Of a DNA stretch of 34,553 bases, positions 1 through 11,400 are shown in pieces; position 1 is the first letter of the stretch, and each line of letters begins with the position of its first letter. The stretch lies in the NCBI GenBank assembly GCA_905397405.1, contig CAJPVJ010000174.1:1-34553 (forward strand). Reading direction: 5' to 3'. This DNA comes from Oppiella nova. Its lineage: Eukaryota; Arthropoda; Arachnida; Sarcoptiformes; Oppiidae. The translations under genes were made by a program, and so were the position numbers. The notes under the pieces were generated by a model. It had not been told where the DNA came from. It was given only the letters and a program-made list of their open reading frames with translations, and did not search any database.

Positions 1-581
1 AGAATTTGCATCCATTGAACCCCCGGTATGTGAGCCGAGATGTGACCGCAAGATTTGACTGTGTTTTCTGGTTCGGAGACCTTAACTTCCGGTTAGAGAT
101 CTCCGGACAAGATGTGACCAAAATTATTAATAGACCCAAAAATGTGTTAAAAGTGTCACTGGATAGATTTAGGGAAATGGATCAGTTGTCACAAGTGATG
201 AGCCGAGGGCTGGCATTCAAAGGGTTCTGTGAATCGTCTTCACCTAAATTTCCGCCGACTTATAAATTCAAATATGGGTCCAATGATTACGACCTCATTA
301 GCCAAAGGGTACCCTCTTTTACGGATAGAATTTTATATCGTTCTAAACAGGAGTCACACATCAGTTCACTTCTATACGATTGGATCCCACAAATGGATTC
401 TTCAGACCATAAGCCAGTGTTTGCTTTATTTGATGTTCAGCTCAAACCGGGACGGGATGTGATCGCTCGTCTAAATGCGGGCTCTTTTAATAGAAGTGTT
501 TATATCGAAGCCCTGAAGAGGAGAGCCAATGAAATTAATACTAATTATAGGAACGACAGTCTTGTTTGTAATATTATGTAA
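1..581 (+). CDS. INPP5E: Phosphatidylinositol polyphosphate 5-phosphatase type IV (INPP5E), C-terminal part
   Basis: This is the 3' end of a gene that begins left of the window; the frame is open from base 3. INPP5E removes the 5-phosphate from PI(3,4,5)P3 and PI(4,5)P2 and in animals acts in the primary cilium. Visible family motifs are FWFGDLNFRL near the start, PSFTDRILYRS, and SSDHKPVFALF, which carries the catalytic Asp-His of the DNase I-like phosphatase fold. The downstream stretch (KPGRD, then an SFNRSVY-like segment) matches the tail of vertebrate INPP5E as I recall it. The protein ends in CNIM, a CaaX box; Met at X favours farnesylation, as known for INPP5E. The stop is TAA at 579-581. 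There is no intron in the visible part. Other 5-phosphatases (OCRL, SKIP) are less likely because of the CaaX end. Confidence 0.9.
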   Translation, partial: NLHPLNPRYVSRDVTARFDCVFWFGDLNFRLEISGQDVTKIINRPKNVLKVSLDRFREMDQLSQVMSRGLAFKGFCESSSPKFPPTYKFKYGSNDYDLISQRVPSFTDRILYRSKQESHISSLLYDWIPQMDSSDHKPVFALFDVQLKPGRDVIARLNAGSFNRSVYIEALKRRANEINTNYRNDSLVCNIM

Positions 582-854
582 TTATTGACATACGGGTTAC
601 TCATTTTACACATTAACTTCAATTACATAATATTGTATTATATATGACTTTTGGTCAAATAATCATTTAACAATCTATTAAGATTGTTTATTTTACTTAC
701 GTTTAATTTTCAATTCACATTTTCAATTTGTAGTTCACATAATTTAACATTGAAAAAACTTTATATTTTTATAGACATTTTACAATAATTTTATTTATTT
801 ACTCATTTCATAATCATAAATACCATTTTTAGAATGAATCTCAAATCTAATTCC

Positions 855-860
855 AATAAA
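855..860 (+). terminator. Candidate poly(A) signal of INPP5E
   Basis: AATAAA, about 270 nt after the INPP5E stop, is the clearest canonical hexamer downstream of it. The region is very AT-rich, so chance occurrence is possible. Confidence 0.4.
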
Positions 861-1415
861 CTTTATTGAATAAATTATCACATATAATTTAATACGGTAG
901 TTGAATAACTTAAAGTATGATTAAAATTCATTAATACATAGCTTGTTTAAATTGTTATATAAAACTTGATGTTAACTCCAAAAACTTAAAACATATAAAA
1001 ACATATTTTTGTTATTGATAAGTTGATAATCACTTTTTTGATAAATACAAAACCAAGCATGTTTTGTTTGAAATGTTATTGAATTTTGTAAAAATTTTAA
1101 CAAGTCTATTAATTTCATAAATATGTTGAATCACAAATTATAAAATGATAATTAAGTTATAAATTGTTTAAATAATAAAGTAGCTTATATCCATACGTGG
1201 ATGCTTTATATGGTCTGCATTTACCTTGAGGTTTTAAATAAAATTATAAACTAACTTATTTAAATTAATATACTGTATGTAATAAATAAATTCTTTAATT
1301 ATAAAAGATTTTAAGATTTAGCTTTATTTATAATTACTTTATAATTTTATAACATTTACACATTAAATAGACTTGTAATACAAAGGAGTTAGTGTACTGT
1401 AGTATGATAATTAAA

Positions 1416-1421
1416 TTTATT
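1416..1421 (-). terminator. Candidate poly(A) signal of IFT27
   Basis: TTTATT on the + strand reads AATAAA on the minus strand, about 50 nt past the IFT27 stop. Confidence 0.45.
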
Positions 1422-1471
1422 TTATATACAAATCATTGATTCATTAATTCATTATTAATTAATCAAAAATT

Positions 1472-2023
1472 TTAAGCATTATTAGTCTTGCTATTGAGTT
1501 CATAACAAGTACTGATTAAATGAGTGAATGCCTCATCAATACCGGTGCCATCCTTAGCACTGGTCTCAAAATATCTCATTTTATACTTTTTCGACAACTG
1601 ATGGGCGTCTTCAGCGCGGACGACAACCCGTTCCTCTAAATCCACTTTATTTCCTAATATAATACCAATCACTCTGTCCTTCGCCACGTCTTTCAGCACT
1701 TCTGACAACCAGTTATGCAATGAATTCAATGTCTCTTCGTTAGTGGTATCAAAGACGGCGACAATGAGTGGCGTATTATTGGCGACAATGGACTGAAGTA
1801 TTGGTCTATAAAATGGTTTTCCTGAACAGTCGTATAGAAACAACTCAACCATTTGGTCACTCGTTTGACTCAACTTTTTGACACTTATATCGATGTCTGT
1901 CGTCATTAAGTACTTAATGGGCAATGGATTGGATTGAGTAGACGTCAGGGCTCTCACTATCGCTGTTTTACCGACGGTTGAGTCGCCGATTATAAGACAT
2001 TTATTGCGGACAATATTAACCAT
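1472..2023 (-). CDS. IFT27: Intraflagellar transport protein 27 (Rab-like GTPase)
   Basis: A single-exon gene of 183 residues (human IFT27 has 186). IFT27 is the GTPase subunit of the IFT-B train that works with IFT25 and is needed for BBSome and signalling-protein exit from cilia. G motifs are visible: P-loop GDSTVGKT at residues 13-20, GNKVDL as G4, and ETSAK as G5. The G3 motif is DCSGKPF, without the usual DxxGQ glutamine; this divergence is typical of IFT27 and fits low intrinsic GTPase activity. There is no C-terminal cysteine pair, so no prenylation, again as in IFT27 and unlike true Rabs. The start ATG (2021-2023) directly precedes the first beta strand. It is convergent with INPP5E and lies 222 bp downstream of PTS on the same strand. 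Another Rab-like protein such as RABL2 is a less likely alternative. Confidence 0.85.
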   Translation of the reverse strand: MVNIVRNKCLIIGDSTVGKTAIVRALTSTQSNPLPIKYLMTTDIDISVKKLSQTSDQMVELFLYDCSGKPFYRPILQSIVANNTPLIVAVFDTTNEETLNSLHNWLSEVLKDVAKDRVIGIILGNKVDLEERVVVRAEDAHQLSKKYKMRYFETSAKDGTGIDEAFTHLISTCYELNSKTNNA

Positions 2024-2202
2024 ATTTACTATTTCTACTAATTTTTGTAATTTGTTTCGTTTTGAACGATAGACAATACCATAGCAACTGCTTATTCACA
2101 TTATATAACACACATTAATAACTTCATAAATTTTTATTGTACTGTATATCCAGTAAAAAATATTATACTAAAAATAAAATAAAAATTATCGCAAAATATA
2201 AA

Positions 2203-2208
2203 TTTATT
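2203..2208 (-). terminator. Candidate poly(A) signal of PTS
   Basis: TTTATT on + (AATAAA on -) lies about 38 nt after the PTS stop. It sits between PTS and the start of IFT27, which are 222 bp apart, so it would separate the two transcripts. Confidence 0.5.
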
Positions 2209-2245
2209 TCTTTAAACATATTTTTCTATAAGAAATCAATAATTT

Positions 2246-2701
2246 TCAGACAAATTCTCCGCGAAATACGAATACATTTTTGTCGGTTTCGTGTAATTTG
2301 ATTGAATCCAAGGACACACTCTTCGGCAGTCTTTCTGCGATTGCTTTCCAGATATAAACCGCAATATTCTCTGCAGTACTCACGATATGGTTGTCCCGAA
2401 AGTAAGGCACGTCTTCGTCGATGTTCTTGTGGTCCATTGTCTTCATTATAGTCTCATCGATGATATCATTGAGAATAGCGATGTCCACCACAAAGCCAGT
2501 GATGGCATCGACAGCACCTCTCACTGTCACCTCTGCCTTATAGTTGTGTCCGTGAACTGCATTGCATTTGCCATATGTCTGACCGTTTGTCTGCACATCA
2601 AGTGATCCGCTGTTCAGTCGATGCGCCGAACAGAAGCTCTGAATACGAGTCACGTATACCACGGGATTCACTGCCGATGACTGTCTGTCCGTCGATGACA
2701 T
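2246..2701 (-). CDS. PTS: 6-pyruvoyl-tetrahydropterin synthase
   Basis: PTS converts 7,8-dihydroneopterin triphosphate to 6-pyruvoyl-tetrahydropterin, the second step of tetrahydrobiopterin synthesis; the Drosophila homologue is purple. The gene is a single exon of 151 residues (human about 145). Zinc ligands of the family are visible as His27 (in FCSAHRL), His50 and His52 (in VHGHNYK). Cys46 in GKCNAVHGH is the catalytic cysteine position, Asp90-His91 (MDHKNID) completes the proton-relay pair, and Glu138 (LHETDKN) is the pterin-anchoring glutamate. I chose the ATG at 2699-2701; the codons in front of it (GTG GTG AAG) are open but contain no ATG. It is divergent from ARFGAP1, with 451 bp between the start codons, so the two may share a promoter region. 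All key residues are present, so it looks functional. Confidence 0.95.
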   Translation of the reverse strand: MSSTDRQSSAVNPVVYVTRIQSFCSAHRLNSGSLDVQTNGQTYGKCNAVHGHNYKAEVTVRGAVDAITGFVVDIAILNDIIDETIMKTMDHKNIDEDVPYFRDNHIVSTAENIAVYIWKAIAERLPKSVSLDSIKLHETDKNVFVFRGEFV

Positions 2702-3152
2702 CTTCACCACTCTATGAGATCTGTTTGTCTCTCAAATAATTCAATTCACAGATATTCACGATATATATATAAAATACATGTGTTTTTGCAATCAATGAAT
2801 GTTCAATCAGTCAAGTGTTTGAACACATGTTTGATTTCTCATGAATTCAATTGTACTCTAAAAGTACTTTTTGAACACATTTTGTGACAAAATGAATGGA
2901 AATCCCCTGAAATGCCCCCCAAATGACACTTATTTGCAAAACAACCCCAATATATGACGTAAACACAGGTTTGTATGGCTTTTGATGACGTCTGCCGTCC
3001 AACACATTATTGCCATTGATTTCAACGCTTTGGCACTTATTTGGCACTCATTTGCCACATATTTACTCATTTCATACCAATTGCTGTACTTTTAATCAAT
3101 TTAATTATTTTTATTTTATTAATTACTATTTAATTATCACATTTGAGACCAA
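2702..3152. other. Divergent promoter spacer between PTS and ARFGAP1
   Basis: 451 bp separate the two start codons, which face away from each other, so it should contain both promoters and 5' UTRs. Near 3028-3055 a TTTGGCACT / TTTGCCACA word recurs with spacing of about 13 nt. No protein-coding signal was found; short open frames here lack recognisable content. Confidence 0.6.
2761..2774 (-). promoter_or_regulatory. Possible TATA-like element of PTS
   Basis: An alternating AT stretch reads TTTTATATATATAT on the minus strand about 60-75 nt upstream of the PTS ATG. Position and content suit a TATA box, but the surrounding DNA is AT-rich and no initiator was identified. Confidence 0.25.
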
Positions 3153-5131
3153 ATGGCGAGTCCGAGAACCAGAAGAATACTACAAGAGTTGCGACCAAAT
3201 GATGCAAACAATGTAAGACATGATCATATGTTTTGGTGTCAAATGTCTTAACCATTAATTATCTGCAATTCAGTACTGCTTTGAGTGCAACGCCTGTAAC
3301 CCTCAGTGGGTGAGTGTGTCATACGGCATATGGATCTGTTTGGACTGTTCCGGCAAACACAGAGGTCTTGGTGTCCACCTCAGGTCACTCATCTGATCCG
3401 CACCATAATTGGCGCACATATGACCGCAATATCTGAACGATTGTCTCATTTATAGCTTCGTTCGGTCGGTAACTATGGATAAGTGGAAAGACATCGAACT
3501 CCAGAAGATGAAAATGGGTGGCAATCGGAGGGCCAAAGAGTTCTTGGAGTCGCAGTCCGATTGGGACTCGTCTTTGCCTTTGACTGAGAAATACAACACT
3601 CGAGCGGCCGCTCTCTATAGAGACAAAGTTTGCCACAAATATGACACCATTTCGAGACAATTTGTATGAATTGTTTTGTTTATTAGATATCAACGGAAGC
3701 GTCGGGAAAGAAGTGGTCGATCGACACGTCTTCGGCCAAAGACTATACTTCGCGTATAATTCCCAAGAGTTCTGCAAATTCTAACTCTTCTTCGGCGCCC
3801 AAACCAAAGGCCGCCGAATGGGAAGACAATGAGTGGACGTCTAATAGTTACCAAAGGTTTCCAACAAATCATTAATTGTAGCCTTTGTTTGACTCATTGT
3901 TTTGTTTGGATTCAGTTCTGATTTACAAGAAATCAATCGTCAAAAGGAAGACTTCTTCTCTCGAAAACAATCGGAGAATATGTCGAGACCTGAGTGAGTG
4001 GTTTGTGGTGATTGTGTTGACCACCGATGACTAATAGACACTGCATTTGACAGCAATGTAGCCCCGAGTCAAGGCGGACGCTATTCAGGCTTTGGTTATA
4101 ACGCTAATCCTCCTCGAAGTCAATCAGAGTATGGACTGAACGGCGCTTTCTCTTCACTTTCAACTGTAATACAATTCAATTGATTTATGAAACCGTCAAT
4201 TAATTTGTGTTCAATTCCAGGGCTGGTCTTCATTGGCCACAAACGCTACAAAATTGGCGGCAAAGGCCGGAGAAAGCGTAAGACTTTTATGCACTTAATC
4301 CGCACCGTTATTATCATTTCATTTATTTTCTTTTATTTTATATTTTGTTTTGTTTGACGTTTTGCACGATTTGTTATGAATAAAAGGCTGTAAAGTTTGG
4401 GTCAATTGCTTCAGAAAAAGCCACAGAAGTGAGTGGTTCTGTGAATCAAAAGGTATTTTTATAGGGATTCAAAATTATTGTGATCTTTATTTTGTTTCCT
4501 TAAGACAAATGCATTTTCGAGTTTTTGTTGATTTGTTTAAAAATAAGTGAATGTAATTAAAATTAGGTCAAAGACGGGACTTTAGTTAATGATTTGCAGA
4601 CACAGGTGTCTGTGTTGGGGTCCAAGGTTTGTGTTGTGGTTTGTGTTCCCAATATTTGCCACTAATCCGCGATTTTGTGCACAGTTCGCAGATATGGGTA
4701 AAAAAGGTTGGAGTGAAATGTCATCGCTGTTCACACAGAGATCCCAATACTCTGATCCAAACGCTGACAATAACTACGATAATAGTTATCAAAACACTGG
4801 TAGTTATCATTCCGAAGATTTGTTCAGTTCTTCGTCCTCGTCGTCCACTTCAACGCCCAATCACTCGGCGGACAGACCGTCGAGAAACGAATCGTCAAAT
4901 TTGTTGAAAGACTCATCGCCGCAACGATCGGTCAAAAGCAGTTCCAACGGTTCCGACACCAGAATCAGCAAAGAAGAGAAGTTATTAGACTTTGGAAACA
5001 CTGAAGTGAAGCCTAAAAAGTCTTCGAGTTCTGCGAAGACATCCGCCGATTGGAATGAGGGCTGGGATGACGAGGCCTGGACTAAGCTGGAGGTCGAGCC
5101 CAAGACCAAGAAGTCCTCGAAACGGAGCTAA
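3153..5131 (+). CDS. ARFGAP1: ADP-ribosylation factor GTPase-activating protein 1
   Basis: Ten coding exons: 3153-3212, 3274-3383, 3456-3627, 3687-3856, 3916-3993, 4054-4165, 4221-4277, 4387-4452, 4567-4626 and 4685-5131. They sum to 1332 nt, 443 residues (human 406). ArfGAP1 stimulates GTP hydrolysis on Arf1 at the Golgi and promotes COPI uncoating. The zinc finger CX2CX16CX2C uses Cys22, 25, 42 and 45, and Arg50 (GKHRGLG) is the arginine finger. The middle holds an ALPS-type amphipathic segment rich in Ser/Thr/Gly ([20 protein letters not shown]), split over the exon 6/7 junction, and a second such segment follows. ALPS motifs sense membrane curvature. The tail is Ser-rich and ends with Trp-Asp/Glu motifs ([10 protein letters not shown]), as in the family. 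Most introns are 54-72 nt. For intron 3, I chose GTTTGC at 3628 over GTATGA at 3664 because the latter would leave a 23-nt intron and a 12-residue insertion. Confidence 0.92.
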
Positions 5132-5382
5132 TATTAATGAATGCAATTTAGGCGACAATTTATGGCTTAGGAATACAATTCAATCACTTATTTCATCAAA
5201 TCATGGAATTTATGGAAACTATAAATTCATTCCTTTTATTGAAAAATCTAAACAAATTTATCTTTTATTTACAAATTAACTCAAATATCAATTTAATATT
5301 TGTGTCGAAAGTATAATTGAAGTAATTATCAATATTTTAATTAACTAAAGTGTTGTCAAAATATTATCAAATGATAAACAGT

Positions 5383-5388
5383 TTTATT
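5383..5388 (-). terminator. Candidate poly(A) signal of MDN1
   Basis: TTTATT on + (AATAAA on -), about 43 nt after the MDN1 stop. Confidence 0.5.
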
Positions 5389-5399
5389 ATTGACTCTTC

Positions 5400-5405
5400 A
5401 ATAAA
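5400..5405 (+). terminator. Candidate poly(A) signal of ARFGAP1
   Basis: AATAAA about 270 nt after the ARFGAP1 stop and only 26 nt before the MDN1 stop on the other strand. Confidence 0.45.
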
Positions 5406-5431
5406 GTTAAGTTTCATATATAGTCAGGTCT

Positions 5432-8400
5432 TCACGACTGTCCGCTTGTAATCAATTCAAACCACTGCCGAAGCGCTTCTCCCATCACAACCGGCAGTCC
5501 ATTGATGTCACGCAACAGGATATAGAACTGGAAGGGAAAGCGTTCCATATATGACTCGATCTGAACACTACCAGAGCTGCTGAAGATTGGCACTCGTATG
5601 TCGAGTATTGAGTCTTTGTTCAAAGGGTTGTCGATCACCACAAACACCACAAAAATCCCCAATTCTTTCATTTTTCTGATCAATTGTCGGACCCTTTGTT
5701 CGCCTTCACTGTAAATCCCTCTTCCGTCGGATACTATTATAAGCAGTTGAGAGATGTCTTCCTTTTGGGAACTCTGACGGCGTCTTGAAGTTGACAGCAA
5801 TTGAATGGTCGACTCCAAGAGGTCTGCGATTCGAGTCTCCTTTTGCTCGAAAGTTAACTATTGGTTTGAATCATGAATTTAATTAATATATTTTAAATGT
5901 AATCAATTGGTTAATAACATACTTGTGTCAAAAGGTTGGCTCCGGTATTCTCATTGAACGCATCATTAAAGCCATGTAAAAGTCGGACCGTCTGTCCAAA
6001 GGACATGATGGCGAGCTCTCCCGCCTCTAATAGAGTCAACGATTTGCCCAAAAGAGCCAACGACTCGAACGCCAATTGTTTAGATTTGTTGTCAGACATA
6101 CTCGACGAGTCGTCCACTGCTATAATGATCTGATACTGTCTTTTACTGGCTTTCGTTCGTCTCAACCATATCTTGTCTTTTCTGAAGTCACTGGCGATAT
6201 ATGCGATCACTTTCCGCATATTCAGGCGCTTCCCAGTCCTGTAATCGCCCCTTAATTTAGCCATTTTTGTGGGCTCTAACACCAGTTGCAAGCGTTCGCA
6301 CAACTCATACACCAGTGGAGACACTTTGGCCTCACATTCCTTCCAGACGTCTATCACTGAATTGGTGTCCAAATTCTGAAGTGTTTTAACCGATAAATCG
6401 TCGAAACGCTTCTCAATTAGTGTCGTTTCACTCAATTCTTGGATATCATTGAAATCTATTGATGTGTGAAAAGTGGATTCACTTCCTCTTTGAACAGTAA
6501 GTGTGGGCACAATCTCTCCGTCCATTTCCATCACTTCTTCATTCAATTCTTCTTTGTTTGCATCGCTTTTATTACTTGATTTCAGTTTATTCTTCTCTGA
6601 CTTCACATCAATAGCTTTTAAGGTATCAATCAATTCGTTGTTCTCTTCGATGTCCATCTCTTCCGGTTTATTCAAATCGATGTCATCTTTAGATTCGGAT
6701 TCAATGTCTTCGCGTTGAATCTCTTTCTCTTCATTACTGGCGATGTCTATGACTTTGTTATTAGCATTCAATTTGTTGTCGACGTGTCGATAGAGTTCAG
6801 AATCAATCATTTGGTTCTCGGATTCATTCTTATTCTTCGGATCCGTATTAGAATTGTCTTCACTTTCATTTGGCATTACTTTCTGTCGTTTAGCGCTCTT
6901 ATCGTAATTGTCAGCCAAAGTGCGGCGAGTTTTCTCTCTTTTGTAGTTTTGCTGCAATTTTTCTTCTTTGCCGTCCGAGTCGTCTAAAGCGGCAGAACTT
7001 TGCAGTTGTTTGGACTCCGATTGAGTCGAGTTATCGCCGACTAATGAGTCGTTAAATCCGTGCTGTTCTTCATTTTGTGCGACACTCTCCTCAGTCTTCT
7101 GTTCGGCATTTTCTTCCACACAAACATCCGATGAGTTTTTGGCATTATTTTCATTTTCAGATGACTTGTCGTAATTCTCTGCACTGAATGTCTGATCGTT
7201 CGTCGAATCCATCGCTTCTTTAGGATTAGGTTTTGATTCCTTCTCTTCGGAAACGATGTCTTCATTCACTTCATCTTTGGTTTCATTTTCGTCTACTTTG
7301 TTCTCCAAGTCTTCAATTTTGCTCTCATTTTCATTAGCGGTGTTATCATCAAACTCTTCTTCACTGGCATTCATATCATCCAAATTCTGTTCATCAGTTT
7401 CGGAATCGCCTGAACTCTGACCCGAAACAGAGATGTCGTCCTTTTGTTCGCCCGACTCCTCGTTTTGGTCGTTATCTTCGTTGTCATCCAATTCCATATT
7501 TTCGGGCAATTCTTGTTGTGATTTATCAGTCTTTGGTTCTATGTCTTTGTACGGATCTATTGTTTCGTCTTTGTATTCATCACTTTGTAATTCGTTCTCA
7601 TTTTCATTGATTTCTAATTCATTTTCATTATTATCCTCTTCTTCTTCTTTCTCATCCAACTCTTTATCTTTTGGCAGATCTTTGTTCTCATCTTTGGCCA
7701 CAACTTTGTTATCAATCGTATCCTTTCCACCAAATCCTGTCTCGTCGTCACCGTCTGCTTCATCTGAGTCTGAATTCTCTTCATCCGAACCCCAGATCTT
7801 TTCGTCCAATACTTCTGAATTGTTGTCCACGTCTCCCATTTGGTCCTCAAGATTATTGTCGCTCTCGTCTTCATCTGATTTTCTATCGTCTTCTTCTTCT
7901 TCATTGTCTCCTTTGGACGGACTATACATCTGTCCGTCGAAATCATTTTCCATTTCAATTCCATTGTCTTCTTCTTCAATATCTTTTTCTTCATTTTCGT
8001 CTCCCTTTCCCTCTTCTTTGGCGCCACTTTTGAGTGCGTCTTCGAGTTGATCCTCACTCTCGATCTTATCGCTCACATCTTTAGTCCCCTCCCCCTCTCC
8101 AAGGCCTCCGTCTTGTACATCCTTTAACTCCGTTCCCATGTTTTTATCATTGCTTTCATCACTTGGTTCTTGTGGTAAACAAAACCCATTTTCACTCAAT
8201 TCCGAAAACAATGACAACAGAATTGAAAGCAATTTATTTGAAGTTCTCAATGAAGACACAGAAAGTGTTAAGAAATATTCGACTGAATTGACGTAAAGCT
8301 CCAAAAATGGATAAATATTTTTGAGAACTTGAGCTCTGAATTCAAAGATTGACATCATTTGGACGGAGTTCTCATTTGGTTGGCAAACAGTATTTACTAA

Positions 8401-11400
8401 TTTAATTAGTTTTGAAAATGAATAAAAAGTTGCTTTGATTTGAAAGTCTTTCAAAATGTTCTTTAAATCAGAAGAACTAAACAAATCTTCCAATAAGTCT
8501 TCATCTGATTTCTCATTATTTGGTTCGTTGTAAGACTTATAAATCTTTTCGATGGAAAACAAAATAGTTTTAATTGTTTTTATGGACTGTTTTGCACTCA
8601 AATCGTCTACACTTTCATCGGTTTTATTTGAAGAATAGTTTTGCAATTTTGTGTTGAATTTTATGGTCAGAGCATTGGCTTCGCACAAAAGAAGTGAGAA
8701 TTTCTTGTTTAAACTTAGAGAACAAAATGTTTTATGAGAGTAACACTCATTCAGTTCAGACATTAGTGACGATAATGTCTTGTAAATATCACTTAAATGA
8801 TTCATATCTTTAAGCGAATTGACACCACATTCTCCTCTCAATTCAAATGTCTTCATATTTTGGATCAATTCATTAAATTTTGAATAATAGAAATCTAATG
8901 AATATCTCATTTCATTAATATTTTGTTCACAAATATCTAACTTATGTTGAGATGAGAGCAACAAAACTGGTTCATCGGTGGAAGTGCTTAAAGTGTTTAA
9001 TAAATCAATTGATCGCAAAATAAAAGCATTGATTCTTACGATTATATTCTGAGCAGAAGATAAATATTCATTAAATTCTTGTTTAGGGATAATTGCAATT
9101 GAATCGTCAGATTTAGTAAATAAACACAAATTTTCTTGAATAGCTCTCAATTGGTTGTAAAAATATAATTTTTCAGAAATTGATTTTCTAGTGTCGACCA
9201 CTTTTTTCATTATCTGTGCACTGAATCCTTTCATTTGATCAATATTTGTGATCATGTCTTTGTGTGGACTTTCGAGTAGTTTTCTTAGTGTTGCAAAACG
9301 GGCCAAACATTTATAGAAGTATTTATTACAATCACTTATATCTCCTTTTAATTGGTCGCATAGACGAGTGTTTTGTTTAGTTTCAAAATCGAGAGCACCG
9401 GTAGTCATAATGATATCATTCGTATCAATGTTTGAGTCGATTATCAGACCCTTTCGGTAAGAGAGACCAAAATGTTTCAGACTTTTAAAGAGTTCACTCA
9501 AACCCCGATATTTTCGGGTTTTTATGTGATTAACGCTTTTCTTCCATTTGGTTTTGTCTTTAATATCATTCGGGACCTGAAGTTCACTCAACTCTTTGAC
9601 ACCACTTATTATATCGGATGAAAAGCTTTCAATTGCTTTAATTTGTGTCACAAGAACTGTAGTATTCTTAACAGTCTTTTTAAGCAAATGTTTCGATTTC
9701 TTGGTTAACGACAAACTTTTCTGAAGAAACTCGTAATCACTTAACAATTGTGTGGTTGGACTCAAATTCAGGTTTTCATTTGCAAACAACTCTTTAGTTT
9801 TCAAAATCAGTTTCCAATCAGAAGCTGTGCTAATGTTTCCACTGCTTTGGATGGCAAGATTCGAGTCAACCGGTAGATTCAATTCTGATCTGTATTTCTT
9901 CATATATTTATACAATTGTTTGTGTGATTTCTCGACCGAACTCTTAACGGACCAAAAGTTATTTTCACTCCATTTCGTGATTTTCACAAATTCTTTCACT
10001 TCCTTTTCAATCGGTTTCCGGACATTAATTAAAGCGTTTTCAACGTTTTGTACAAATTGTGAATAATATTTATGCAGATTTTGAAGAGAAATGTAAAGAT
10101 TATTGCCGTTAGTGTTGGAGTCTATTGAGCGGATGTGAGACACAAAAGTTGTCAAAAGATTGAGTCGGACTTTGAATTCACCTAATTTTGAATTTTCTAT
10201 AAACTTTTTGATTGATTCAATGAATTCTTTTATTTCATTTTGATTGCAGTCTTTGTTTGTATTGTCGTCTATTAATGCGGTTATAGTTATGTATAAATGA
10301 AACCAAAATAAATTCATTTGTTTGTCTTCGATATCCTTATTCACTGAATCGAGACATTCGGACCAATACTTGAGCTCCAATTTCCTCCAACTAATCAGCA
10401 ATTGTGTCATTTCGTTGAGATTATCGGATAAACTGATGCCTTTGTGTGCCATTAACTGCCAGTCCTGCGCCGCCTGAAGCAGTACTTCCAAACCAGTGGC
10501 GAAGTTAATGAGCGGTTCGTTTGATCTCAAGTCAAATATTTTCTGAATTATTTTAAGCAATTTTATAAGAATCGGATGGCTTTCGAATTGTGGCAATAAT
10601 TCTGTAATAATTTTCTTTTCCATTGACTCCAGAATCTTAAAACAAAGACTCGTTTCATAAAGCGATGAATTGTGGTATATATTGAATGAATCGTAAGAAC
10701 TGTCTTTAATATCAGCGATCAGTTCATTGCATGCAATCATATGTCCGTCAATTAGTTGGCTGTCAATAGAGTAGTCGAAGAAAATACCCAAACGTTTGGT
10801 TATTTGAGAGATCACTGAATGCCGCAAAAGGTATGCCTTTCTGAAGTTATGAACAGATTTGTCACTTTTGTCGCTTAATTCAACAATTTTTAAATGACTT
10901 CTTATTATATCGGAAATCATCTCATCTTCTATTTTGGACTCTCTTAAAGTGATTTCATTGCCTTCAAACTCGTCGCTCACATCAAAGTATTGTTCATTAT
11001 ATGTGGGAAATATAGCCTCCATTTCTAGTCTCTCCCTCTCCTCTTCGGTCACATCCGAGCACTCGGTTTTCATTCTGTACTCAAAGAGCGCCTCTTCTTC
11101 TGATCGCTTCAACTCTTGTTCTTCTCTCATGTTTTGCCAACACTTCACAAATACATTGAAAATACGGAATGAAAGCAATTGCAGAGAATTGCTATAATTG
11201 AGAGACATTTCATTTTGAATCTCTATTAAAGCAGATCTTAAAAGAGTCGATATGTTTGTCTCGAAATTCAATTTTGACAGATTTGACAATTTCTTAATTT
11301 TGTTGACTGTCTCTGAATTACATAAATAATTTGCTATAAAAGAGGGAGAATTCGTATCACAAAAATTTCCCATAATTTTAATGGTTGTATTCATATCATC

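Larger units (their letters stand above)
582..1471. other. AT-rich convergent intergenic spacer (INPP5E / IFT27)
   Basis: This 890-bp stretch lies between two convergent genes. It is strongly AT-rich with many A and T runs. I see no open frame with recognisable protein, no tRNA-like fold and no repeat family. It should hold both 3' UTRs, with candidate poly(A) hexamers at 855-860 (+) and 1416-1421 (-). Confidence 0.7.
5132..5431. other. Convergent 3' spacer between ARFGAP1 and MDN1
   Basis: 300 bp between the two stop codons, AT-rich and without coding signal. It carries poly(A) hexamers for both strands, placed so that the two 3' UTRs should overlap (see the entries at 5383 and 5400). Confidence 0.6.

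Noticed and set aside
3664-3686. 23-nt intron in ARFGAP1 starting at GTATGA
   Set aside because: Too short for splicing and it would add 12 residues absent from the family; the donor at 3628 gives a normal 59-nt intron.
3385-3777. Open frame of 130 codons opposite ARFGAP1
   Set aside because: It is antisense to ARFGAP1 exons 3 and 4, which are clearly coding by homology and splice phase.
7433-8050. Open frame of 205 codons, Ser-rich, on the plus strand
   Set aside because: It lies antisense to the Glu/Asp-rich part of midasin; its Ser/Phe/Leu composition is just the complement of GAA/GAT codons.
7614-8057. Lys/Arg/Met-rich open frame of 147 codons on the minus strand
   Set aside because: It is an alternative frame of the same acidic midasin region and has no family resemblance.
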